From Corynebacterium appendicis CIP 107643 (GTDB lineage Bacteria; Actinomycetota; Actinomycetes; Mycobacteriales; Mycobacteriaceae), in the NCBI RefSeq assembly GCF_030408415.1, contig NZ_CP046976.1, forward strand, positions 1,960,372 to 2,024,371: DNA of 64,000 nt, in the 5' to 3' direction. Each line of letters opens with the position of its first letter. Position 1 is the first letter of the stretch. Of this stretch, positions 37,413 to 45,825 are shown in pieces. A program made the position numbers and the translations under genes. Under the pieces are notes generated by a model. The model worked only from the letters and a program-made list of their open reading frames with translations, made no database searches and was not told the origin of the DNA.

Positions 37413-37949
37413 ATGGCTATTGAGGTCATCATTGAGATCCCGAAGGGTTCCCGCAACAAGTACGAGGTCGACCACGAGTCCGGCCGCGTCTTCCTGGACC
37501 GTTACCTGTTCACCCCGATGGCGTACCCGGCGGATTACGGCTTCATCGACAACACGCTCGCGGACGACGGCGACCCGCTGGACGCCCTCGTCATCACTCC
37601 GGAGCCGGTCTTCCCGGGCGTGACGGTCATTGCGCGCCCGATCGGCGTGTTCAAGATGACCGACGAGGCCGGCGGCGACGACAAACTCCTCTGCGTCCTC
37701 GACGACGTGCGCTACGAGTCCTACCAGGACATCGACGACGTCTCCGACTTTGTCAAGGACGAGATCGAGCACTTCTTCGTCCACTACAAGGACCTCGAGC
37801 CCAACAAGGAGGTCACTGGTTCCGGCTGGGGCGACAAGGCCGAGGCCGAGAAGATCTTCGAGGACTCCCTGAAGAACTTCAAGGCCCAGGGCGAGGAGAA
37901 CTCCCGCGAGAACCTCGAAGAAACCAAGGAAGCGAAGACCGTCAACTAA
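37413..37949 (+). CDS. ppa: inorganic pyrophosphatase
   Basis: Hydrolyses pyrophosphate and drives biosynthesis. Family I features: [38 protein letters not shown] with the metal-binding aspartates, and VCVLDD-like [10 protein letters not shown]. 178 aa; the last 15 residues are a charged extension. A terminator follows. Confidence 0.97.
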   Translation: MAIEVIIEIPKGSRNKYEVDHESGRVFLDRYLFTPMAYPADYGFIDNTLADDGDPLDALVITPEPVFPGVTVIARPIGVFKMTDEAGGDDKLLCVLDDVRYESYQDIDDVSDFVKDEIEHFFVHYKDLEPNKEVTGSGWGDKAEAEKIFEDSLKNFKAQGEENSRENLEETKEAKTVN

Positions 37950-37971
37950 AGCCTTTCGCTTCTCGACGAAC

Positions 37972-38013
37972 GCCCTTCCCGCACCCCACCTTCCGTGCGT
38001 GAAGGGCATTTTT
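37972..38013 (+). terminator. intrinsic terminator of ppa
   Basis: A 7-bp stem (GCCCTTC / GAAGGGC), with further pairing inside the loop (CGCAC/GTGCG), is followed by ATTTTT. Confidence 0.8.
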
Positions 38014-38029
38014 GCATGAAAGCCGGCCC

Positions 38030-38866
38030 CTACTCGGGCTGATCCACAACCCCCTGCAGCTGCCACCCGATGACGGCGTTGCGCACGGCATCTTCGAAGG
38101 GGTTTGCGGGCTGGATGCAGGAGATGGTGAGCAGGCGGCCGGGCATGGGGACATTGCCCCAGATCTCGGCGGACTGGGACAGGCCCTCCTTGTCGGGCTC
38201 GTGGAGGTCGGTGGCTTGGTATGTGAGCCAGCGGTCACCGGATTCCTGGGTCTTCAGATACATGGTGTCGCCGGGGTTGATGGTGTGGCGCTGGCCTTGA
38301 ACGTCGTAAAGCTTGTCGAAGACGGCGGGCACGCCTGCCGCCGCGTGGCCCGCGATGACGACGATGTCCTCGCTGGTGGTGCCGGGCAGCACGTAGGGCT
38401 TGTCCTTGGCGGTGAACGCGCAGGCTTCGCTGAGGGTGTCGGGGTCGATCGCGCCGTCTTTGAAGCGGCAGTCGCCTTCCTCAAATTTGGCGGTCATGTC
38501 GAGGCCGGGGATACGCATCTCCACGGGCCGCGACGGCGGGATGTCCGCCTCCCCGACGTCGATGGGCTGCTCCACCGCCTGATTCGCCTGCTCCTTCCAC
38601 GCCTTCATCTCGCGGTCGTGTTCGCTGGGCACGCAGGCACGGATGAACCCCACGACGAGCACAAGCATCAGCAGCACAGCGACAATGCGGCGCATCTTGT
38701 ACACCCACGGCGGCTGCGGCTTGAAGCGCCGCGGCGGGGTCGCTGGTTTTACGGAAGGGTCCGGGGTGCGGCGGGGGGCGGCGGGACGTCGATAAGCGTC
38801 GCGCGTCGCGAGCGACACCTGCGGGGTTGTCCGCGGTGTGTACCCGCGCGCGTCGTCGCCAGCCAT
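38030..38866 (-). CDS. sortase-family transpeptidase (class E/F-like)
   Basis: A membrane-anchored cysteine transpeptidase. After a Pro/Arg-rich cytoplasmic start comes one membrane helix (IVAVLLMLVLVVGFI, about residues 60-74). The sortase barrel shows the catalytic His in VVIAGHAAAG, a GDTMYLKT strand and the catalytic Cys in LLTISCIQP, followed by a candidate Arg in DAVRNAV. 278 aa. The motif is less canonical (TISC instead of TxTC), so the exact class is uncertain. A possible substrate with an NAETG end lies at 40097. One CGTCGATAAGC copy encodes AYRR. Confidence 0.75.
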   Translation of the reverse strand: MAGDDARGYTPRTTPQVSLATRDAYRRPAAPRRTPDPSVKPATPPRRFKPQPPWVYKMRRIVAVLLMLVLVVGFIRACVPSEHDREMKAWKEQANQAVEQPIDVGEADIPPSRPVEMRIPGLDMTAKFEEGDCRFKDGAIDPDTLSEACAFTAKDKPYVLPGTTSEDIVVIAGHAAAGVPAVFDKLYDVQGQRHTINPGDTMYLKTQESGDRWLTYQATDLHEPDKEGLSQSAEIWGNVPMPGRLLTISCIQPANPFEDAVRNAVIGWQLQGVVDQPE

Positions 38867-38886
38867 AGCAAAAACAATAGTTCATC

Positions 38887-38892
38887 TAGACT
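38887..38892 (+). promoter_or_regulatory. -10 element of the rhodanese gene
   Basis: TAGACT ends 6 nt before the ATG at 38899, with no ribosome site between; the transcript is probably leaderless. Confidence 0.4.
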
Positions 38893-38898
38893 GGCGCC

Positions 38899-39189
38899 AT
38901 GAAGTCAGTACAGGTCAACGAAGTACCCGAAAACGCCCAGCTTATCGACGTCCGCGAGCCCGACGAGTTCTCCGACACCCACGCCAGAGGCGCCGTGAAC
39001 TTGCCTCTGTCCAACTTCGCAGCTCTCTCCGAGCAGATCGACTTTGATCAGCCCATCTACGTCATCTGCAAATCCGGCGGTCGTTCCGTCGAGGCCTCCC
39101 AGTACCTCGAAGCTGTCCGCGGCACCGAAGCGATCAACGTTGTCGGCGGCACCCAGGCGTGGGTCGAAGCTGGTCTGCCGACCGAGTAG
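38899..39189 (+). CDS. rhodanese-domain protein
   Basis: A single-domain sulfurtransferase of 96 aa. The domain reads LIDVREPDEF, then the active loop CKSGGRS with the persulfide-carrying Cys and a closing VVGGTQAWVEAGLP. The substrate is unknown. The gene is divergent from the sortase gene, 32 bp away. One CGTCGATAAGC copy encodes the conserved LID of the family signature. A hairpin without a T run follows (39198-39236). Confidence 0.92.
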   Translation: MKSVQVNEVPENAQLIDVREPDEFSDTHARGAVNLPLSNFAALSEQIDFDQPIYVICKSGGRSVEASQYLEAVRGTEAINVVGGTQAWVEAGLPTE

Positions 39190-39256
39190 TTCCAGCTGGG
39201 TTGGTGGGGTGTTTTATCTTCACCCCCAACCAACCATAGGAATCCCCCATCACTGC

Positions 39257-39262
39257 TAGATT
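39257..39262 (+). promoter_or_regulatory. -10 element of the MarR-type gene
   Basis: TAGATT lies exactly 7 nt before the ATG at 39270 with no ribosome site; this fixes that ATG as the likely leaderless start over an in-frame TTG and ATG just upstream. Confidence 0.45.
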
Positions 39263-39269
39263 GATGCAC

Positions 39270-39890
39270 ATGGCAGAATCCTTGGAGCACCCCACCGCCC
39301 TGACCCGATCCCCCTCGTTCCAGATCGAGCGCGTCCGCCGCGCCACGAAGGACGAGGTGGAAAAAGCATTGGCCGCACTCGGCGCAACCATGCGCGAGTT
39401 CTGGGTGCTGACATGCACTCTCGAGCACGCCGCGAGCCAGACCCAGCTTTCCGAGCTCCTCGCCATCGACGCCTCCGACATGGTGCGCCTCATCGACTCC
39501 CTCGAGACCCACGGCTGGGTCTCCCGCGAGCGCGACCCCAAGGACCGCCGCCGCCAGATCATCATCCCCACCGACGAGGGTGCCAAGGCTCAGGAACAGC
39601 TCGCCGCCGCCGTGGCCGAAGCCGAAGACCGAGCTCTCGATGCCACCACGACCAAGCAGCTGAAGCACCTCCGCAAGCTGTCCCAGGCGATCATGACCGA
39701 GCCGCACGGCTCCGATGAGGCTGACACTGCCGGGAACGGCTCCCCCGCTGACTCCCCCAAAGACACCGACTCCAACTCGTCGTCCGAGAAGTCGGACAAA
39801 TCGGAGAAGCCTGCCAAGGCTGACAAGCCCGACAAATCCGAGAAGTCCGGAAAGTCAGGCAAATCCGGGAAGTCCGGCAAGTCCAAGTAG
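39270..39890 (+). CDS. MarR-family transcriptional regulator with Lys-Ser-Gly tail
   Basis: A winged-helix regulator. The DNA-binding domain spans residues 30-120: MREFWVLTCTLEHAASQTQL, LLAIDASDMVRLIDSLETHG and the wing VSRERDPKDRRRQIIIPTDEG. The last 60 residues are disordered and repetitive, with KSGKSGKSGKSGKSK at the end, encoded by a 9-bp repeat. No such tail belongs to the family. 206 aa. Target and ligand are unknown; it stands alone behind the rhodanese gene. Confidence 0.85.
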   Translation: MAESLEHPTALTRSPSFQIERVRRATKDEVEKALAALGATMREFWVLTCTLEHAASQTQLSELLAIDASDMVRLIDSLETHGWVSRERDPKDRRRQIIIPTDEGAKAQEQLAAAVAEAEDRALDATTTKQLKHLRKLSQAIMTEPHGSDEADTAGNGSPADSPKDTDSNSSSEKSDKSEKPAKADKPDKSEKSGKSGKSGKSGKSK

Positions 39891-40032
39891 CCTGCCACCG
39901 ATCCGGCTGGCGGGCGCACACCTGTTCCTCGGGCCGCTGGATCTAGATTGACCTTGACTTCGTTGTGGCACGCAAAAGCCCAGGTCGATTTTTGTGTCCG
40001 CGGCAACGACTGGAACTATCTCCGGACGGCAA

Positions 40033-40084
40033 AACTCCCCACCGCTGCCGGCGAGTGATGCCAGCAGCAGCAGGGTGGGGAGTT
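40033..40084 (-). terminator. intrinsic terminator of the NAETG surface-protein gene
   Basis: An inverted repeat AACTCCCCACC / GGTGGGGAGTT with extra GC pairs is followed on the minus strand by TTTT. It lies between two convergent genes. Confidence 0.75.
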
Positions 40085-40096
40085 GAAGTTCATGCC

Positions 40097-40552
40097 TTAG
40101 ACCAGGCGACGGCGACCGAACGCGAAGATCGCTGCACCCATGATGGATGCGAGCAGCAGGCCAACCAAGCCCTTCGCGATGGTGTTGTTGCCGGTCTCAG
40201 CGTTGACGCCGCGCTCGGAGTCAGCAGCATCGTTGCCGCCAACCTCGACGACCTCGTCGCCTGCCGGAACATACTGCTCGTCGCCAGCTGGAGCACCCTG
40301 CTCGCCCTCAGCGTTATCGGCTTCGAGGGCGATCTTCTTTTCGTCCTCGATCTGGTCGACCGGGGTGTAGACGAGTCCCGCGTCGTTGACGTAGAACTGG
40401 CCGTTGCTGTGCAGGTACCAGGTCGCACCCTCGTGGTTGATGGTGGCGGCCGGTGCACCCAGATTCTTCTGAGCGTCGGCAGCCGGTGGGGCACCCAGAG
40501 CAAGGGCGCCGGACAGCGCGATGGCAATAGCGGTCTTGTTGAAGCGCTTCAT
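40097..40552 (-). CDS. secreted surface protein with NAETG-type C-terminal signal
   Basis: The ATG at 40552 has GAGGAGAG before it and gives 151 aa: a signal peptide (MKRFNKTAIAIALSGALALG, cut near AADA), an acidic, low-complexity middle (residues 60-120), and an end VNAETG followed by a hydrophobic helix (LVGLLLASIMGAAIFAFG) and RRR. This is the layout of a sortase signal; NAETG differs by one residue from the LAxTG motif of class E sortases. No other domain was recognised. The sortase-like gene at 38030 is 1.2 kb away. Confidence 0.7.
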   Translation of the reverse strand: MKRFNKTAIAIALSGALALGAPPAADAQKNLGAPAATINHEGATWYLHSNGQFYVNDAGLVYTPVDQIEDEKKIALEADNAEGEQGAPAGDEQYVPAGDEVVEVGGNDAADSERGVNAETGNNTIAKGLVGLLLASIMGAAIFAFGRRRLV

Positions 40553-40680
40553 AGATTCTCTCCTCGGGGAAGTTGGAAACGGAAAAGAGTCCCAAAGCAA
40601 GGTGGTGAACCGTGCAGCCAAGAGACAAGTCTCGACCCGTACTTCAGGGTTAGCTCCACTGTAAGTGAGAGTCACACTAA

Positions 40681-41151
40681 TCACAACGGCATCACAGGCA
40701 CCATCCGTGGGCTTTCGATAGCCACGGTGAGGACCGGCTTCGACTTGGCGTCGACGCTGGTGGAGCCCACCATCTGGTCCTGCGCGTTAGTCGACGCGAC
40801 CGTAGCCCTGTCGAACTTGATGCACTTCGTCTGCGGCAGGGTGGACTCGTCCCCCCACACCCTGTACTCCGCACCGACCTTGAGGTCCTTGACCACATCG
40901 TCTTTGTTTCAGCCGACGGTGATCGTGCCCTCCACAGGCGCGATGTTCGGTAGGTAGAGTTTCTTCGCCGCGTCGTAGGTGCCCTCGCGATCGGAGCGGT
41001 ATTTCACGTTGAAGGTCGCGCCGTCCAGATCCTTGCCGCTCGCATCTTTGCGCGATGTGAGCTGCAGTTGCTTTTCGACGTCGAATTGCGTCGTGCCGCA
41101 TTTGATCCTGAATCTGTACGCCAGGTTCGGGATCGTGCTCGCTCCGTTCAC
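40681..41151 (-). pseudogene. remnant of a surface-protein domain gene (DUF5979-like)
   Basis: One reading frame runs through this stretch but is broken by a TGA at 40909-40911. The text before it (KCGTTQFDVEKQLQLTS, GTYDAAKKLYLPNIAPV, GTITVG) and after it (NKDDVVKDLKVGAEYRVWGD) forms one Ig-like domain of the kind repeated in corynebacterial pilus and surface proteins. A TAG lies directly before the first GTG, and neither signal peptide nor anchor is present. So it is a fragment, and no product is expected. Confidence 0.7.
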
Positions 41152-41229
41152 CTATTCACTGTCCGTGATTTATACATGCAACTGAATGAATTGACTCCCG
41201 GCCGAGGAATTGCGTCGGCGGCAACACAC

Positions 41230-41835
41230 TCAGGAGCCGAAGGCCGCCTTGATCGACGCGATCGTCACGGCAGAACCCTCGGCGCATACGATAGCCACTT
41301 CGACCGCATCGCCGAAGGTGCCACGGAGCGCGGCGAAGCCGCAGTCGACGGCCGTGGCGGAGTTGATGGGCATACCGGTCATCAGCATGGTGCGGGCGCG
41401 GGCACCGCCGACGAGGCCAGCGAGAGCGTCGGCAAGCTCGGGCGTGACGGGAACGCCCATCCGCGCCACCGGAATGGCAAAGCGTGCCGGTGGCGCCACC
41501 ACCCGGATATCGCACGCCCCCGCCAGCATCGCCCCGGCACCGATCGCCGGGCCGTTCACGTACGCCACCACTGCTTTCTCCGCGCCACGGATGATCTCCA
41601 GCACGCGTTTCAGCGCCGGGTAGATCGCGGCAGGATCGCCGGAGGACAAGTCTGCCCCAGCGGAAAAGGCGGAGCCGGCGCCGGTAAGGAGGATCGAGGG
41701 GGCGTCGCTAAGCTCCTGCTCAAGCGTTTCCGCGAGCTCGACGAGCAACTCTTCGCTGAGCGCGTTGCGCTTCTCGTCGCGGTCGATGGTCAGGACGGCG
41801 ACGCTGTCTGCGGGGCGGGTGACGTTGATGAACAC
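41230..41835 (-). CDS. enoyl-CoA hydratase/isomerase family protein
   Basis: A crotonase-fold enzyme. TIDRDEKRNALSEELL at the start, the oxyanion-hole region AGSAFSAGADLSSGD, and AYVNGPAIGAGAMLAGACDIR are typical. The GTG at 41835 is preferred because a -10 box TAGGGT lies 7 nt upstream (leaderless), giving 201 aa; the family usually has about 250, so the C-terminal helices are short. Substrate unknown. A variant repeat core (GTCGCTAAGC) lies at 41704-41713. Confidence 0.82.
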   Translation of the reverse strand: MFINVTRPADSVAVLTIDRDEKRNALSEELLVELAETLEQELSDAPSILLTGAGSAFSAGADLSSGDPAAIYPALKRVLEIIRGAEKAVVAYVNGPAIGAGAMLAGACDIRVVAPPARFAIPVARMGVPVTPELADALAGLVGGARARTMLMTGMPINSATAVDCGFAALRGTFGDAVEVAIVCAEGSAVTIASIKAAFGS

Positions 41836-41912
41836 ACTGACGACCCTATGCCCAGCGGGCGGGGCGCACAACGGGAGCGGGGTTGAATCTCGCTAGGACA
41901 GAAACGAAAACT

Positions 41913-42004
41913 TAGATGTTAACCCCAAAAATTAGTTTCCCGAGTGATCCGACGAACCCGCCGAAATCTCACCTGGGGAAACTAAGTTCTGGGGTCAACA
42001 TCTA
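41913..42004. repeat. 92-bp palindromic element C
   Basis: Near-perfect 29-bp terminal inverted repeats (TAGATGTTAACCCCAAAA against TAGATGTTGACCCCAGAA in the outer part) enclose a short loop with CTCACCTGGGG. Size, ends (CTAGATG) and the CCCAGGTGA core recall elements A and B, though most bases differ. It lies between the hydratase gene and ppk2. Confidence 0.8.
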
Positions 42005-42033
42005 GCCAAGGCTAGAACCCGAGACCTGAGAAA

Positions 42034-42927
42034 CTAGTCCCCGATCTGGTCGCGGCCACGCTTCACGATCAGCGGGTCCGGCTCCCCCACCACGTCGTGG
42101 TCCTTGTTCGTGTATTCGAACTTGGACAGGATGTAGCGCATCGCGTTGACGCGGGCGCGCTTTTTGTCGTTGGACTTGATGGTCACCCACGGGGACTCGT
42201 CGGTGTCCGTGTAGCGGAACTGCTCTTCCTTCGCGCGGGTGTAGTCGTCCCACTTGTCCAGCGAGGCGAGGTCCATCGGCGACAGCTTCCACTGGCGCAC
42301 CGGGTCGACCTGGCGGATGGCGAAGCGGGTGCGCTGCTCCTTGCGGGTGACGGAGAACCAGAACTTGGTCAGGGAAATGCCGGAGCCGAGGATCATGTTC
42401 TCCAGCATCGGCACCTCTCGCAGGAACTCAGCATGCTGCGACTCGGTGCAGAAGCCCATGACGCGCTCCACGCCCGAGCGGTTGTACCAGGAGCGGTCGA
42501 AGAAGACGATCTCGCCGCCGGCCGGGAAGTGCTCGATGTAGCGCTGGAAGTACCAGGAGGTCGACTCGCGCGGCGACGGCTTCTCCAGCGCGACCGTGCG
42601 CGCACCACGCGGATTCAGGTGCTCGTTGAAGCGCTTGATCGTGCCACCCTTACCAGCTGCGTCACGGCCCTCAAAGATGATGATATGGCGCTGGCCCGTG
42701 TCCTTGGTCCAGTTCTGCCACTTCAGCAGCTCGATCTGCAGTGCGCGCTTCACCTTGTCGTATTCGTCGCGCGTCATTCGCTCGTCGTACGGGTAATTCT
42801 CGCGCCACGTCTGAATCGGGGTGCCGTCCGCCTGCAGCAGCACTGGGTCGTCTTCGTCGGAGTCGTCGACGTAGTAGCCTTCGGTCTGCGTCAAGTCGAT
42901 CAAGGGCATGTCATCATCGTTCGCCAT
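42034..42927 (-). CDS. ppk2: polyphosphate kinase 2
   Basis: Transfers phosphate between polyphosphate and nucleoside diphosphates. The ATG at 42927 gives 297 aa. Walker A FEGRDAAGKGGTIKR, Walker B-like FFDRSWYNRSGVERVMGF and the lid TRKEQRTRFAIRQVDP are diagnostic of class I PPK2. An acidic N-terminus of about 45 residues precedes the domain. Its place beside porA/porH and groEL matches C. glutamicum. Confidence 0.95.
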   Translation of the reverse strand: MANDDDMPLIDLTQTEGYYVDDSDEDDPVLLQADGTPIQTWRENYPYDERMTRDEYDKVKRALQIELLKWQNWTKDTGQRHIIIFEGRDAAGKGGTIKRFNEHLNPRGARTVALEKPSPRESTSWYFQRYIEHFPAGGEIVFFDRSWYNRSGVERVMGFCTESQHAEFLREVPMLENMILGSGISLTKFWFSVTRKEQRTRFAIRQVDPVRQWKLSPMDLASLDKWDDYTRAKEEQFRYTDTDESPWVTIKSNDKKRARVNAMRYILSKFEYTNKDHDVVGEPDPLIVKRGRDQIGD

Positions 42928-42969
42928 GCACGCCAGTTTAGCGGCGCGCGCGTGCCCCCGCTGACCAAC

Positions 42970-42980
42970 GCTTATCGACG
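42970..42980 (-). repeat. CGTCGATAAGC element, intergenic copy
   Basis: A copy of the dispersed 11-mer between ppk2 and the porin genes, followed on the plus strand by a strong C tract (CCCCCCCACCCCCC). Confidence 0.9.
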
Positions 42981-43017
42981 TTCGCCTCAACCCCCCCACC
43001 CCCCAATAAATGCAGAA

Positions 43018-43041
43018 ATCCCGCTGCAAAAGCAGCGGGAT
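43018..43041 (-). terminator. terminator of the porH-porA transcript
   Basis: A perfect 10-bp stem (ATCCCGCTGC / GCAGCGGGAT) with a 4-nt loop, followed on the minus strand by TTTCTG. Confidence 0.75.
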
Positions 43042-43082
43042 CCTTGGGTGCTCGCTATATCTCTAGCGAAGCTGGGCTCCTA

Positions 43083-43214
43083 CTACGGGAGGAGGCCGAG
43101 CAGGGTCGCGAGGCCGTCAGCGGCGGTGACGAGCGGCTTCATGAAGCTGTAGATCGGCTCCCAGATAGTGCCGATTGCGGATGCGAAGTCGGAAGAACCC
43201 TGAATGAATTCCAT
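43083..43214 (-). CDS. porA: PorA-type outer-membrane porin peptide
   Basis: A 43-aa peptide starting MEFIQGSSDFASAIG and ending LGLLP, with AGGAGA 7 nt before its ATG. In C. glutamicum the hetero-oligomeric mycomembrane channel is formed by PorA (45 aa) and PorH (57 aa), encoded between ppk2 and groEL; the place, order and sizes here match. The peptide has no signal sequence and is amphipathic, as expected. Sequence identity to PorA is low by eye, so position and size carry the call. Confidence 0.78.
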   Translation of the reverse strand: MEFIQGSSDFASAIGTIWEPIYSFMKPLVTAADGLATLLGLLP

Positions 43215-43254
43215 GATATTTCTCCTGTGATGTATTTAGAGCTGGTAGGTCAGA

Positions 43255-43428
43255 TTAGTTGGAGGACCCGGAAGAGAGGGCCTCGAAGGTCTCCTCCTTG
43301 AAGAAATCCTTGATCTTGTCGGTCGGGGTCGAACCGAAGAAATCGGTCAGGCCGCTGATGACCTTGTTCCAGCCGTTCCAGGTGTCCTGGAAGTTCTCGA
43401 GGTGCCAGATGATGGTGTTCACGTCCAT
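43255..43428 (-). CDS. porH: PorH-type outer-membrane porin peptide
   Basis: A 57-aa peptide starting MDVNTIIWHLENFQ, with AAGGAGA before the ATG. It is exactly as long as C. glutamicum PorH, lacks a signal peptide, and ends in an acidic-polar stretch (EETFEALSSGSSN). It precedes porA by 40 nt and is probably co-transcribed. Both peptides form the cation channel of the mycolic-acid outer membrane in related species and are there mycoloylated on serine; serines are available near the ends here. Confidence 0.78.
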   Translation of the reverse strand: MDVNTIIWHLENFQDTWNGWNKVISGLTDFFGSTPTDKIKDFFKEETFEALSSGSSN

Positions 43429-43855
43429 ATGAAAATCTCCTTGAAGTCACCGGCTGACGCCGGATGAGGTTTCTGGTGTTCAGACACCCCGATCGGGCGT
43501 CGCGAGTGCAATATTGCCATAGATCTCTCAGCCGTCAATACGTGTGGAGGCTCTACGCGGCTAGAGCTGACAACCTCGGGCGAGACCTGGAACGTGAACT
43601 TTAGGTGAAGCGAACGGCGCCATACGCCACTGCCTGCACGTTTTTCGGTGCAAAATTTACAGTTCGGAAAACAACTGCTTTCCTAGTAATACGCCGTAGA
43701 CAAGCTACGATATGCCGAAACCTTCGGAAAAGAACTTTCCTTGACTATTCCAAAGTCCCCCAATCCGGGGGTATAACAGAGATCCACTTTGACCAAACGT
43801 GCTCCTGCGACCCAGTTGCTTCACAGCGCAATGTTGCTGGAACGTGACAGAACAA
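43429..43855. other. AT-richer leader and promoter region of porH
   Basis: About 430 bp with lower GC than the surroundings and no credible gene. It should hold the porH promoter and a long untranslated leader. A small hairpin CCCCC/GGGGG lies near 43757-43772. Confidence 0.5.
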
Positions 43856-43901
43856 TCCCCACCCTTAAGCAATCGGTACAGCGATCGCCTAGGGGTGGGG
43901 A
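43856..43901 (-). terminator. terminator of groEL
   Basis: A 9-bp perfect stem (TCCCCACCC / GGGTGGGGA) with a 28-nt loop that also contains CGATCG, followed on the minus strand by TTGTTCTG. It lies 45 bp after the groEL stop. Confidence 0.65.
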
Positions 43902-43922
43902 CAGTGGGAACGCGGGTAGGCG

Positions 43923-43933
43923 CGTCGATAAGC
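43923..43933 (+). repeat. CGTCGATAAGC element, intergenic copy
   Basis: A copy of the dispersed 11-mer between the groEL stop (43946) and its terminator, preceded by G-rich sequence. Confidence 0.9.
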
Positions 43934-43945
43934 GAGAAAGCTCGC

Positions 43946-45631
<1,686 letters not shown>

Positions 45632-45710
45632 TCATAAAAGGTCCAAGCGGGCGCCCGCGACGGCACGGCTGGTGAGTGCAAAACAGCCTCACCCGCTCGA
45701 AATGAACTTT

Positions 45711-45737
45711 TTAGCACTCACTTGGCGGGAGTGCTAA
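45711..45737. promoter_or_regulatory. CIRCE operator (HrcA site)
   Basis: TTAGCACTC and GAGTGCTAA separated by 9 nt form the perfect CIRCE element, the binding site of the heat-shock repressor HrcA. It controls the divergently read groEL gene. Confidence 0.95.
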
Positions 45738-45825
45738 AGCCATTTTTAGCAGTGTGCGGCTGCAAGTGCAATGTTGGGGCGAGGCCGTGGCACGCGCCTC
45801 TAGCGCTACTCGACGCTACGTGGCG

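Noticed and set aside
43250..43450. A 66-codon minus-strand frame over porH
   Set aside because: It is in another frame than the porin peptide, lacks a ribosome site at its start, and its His/Arg/Leu-rich text looks like a shadow.
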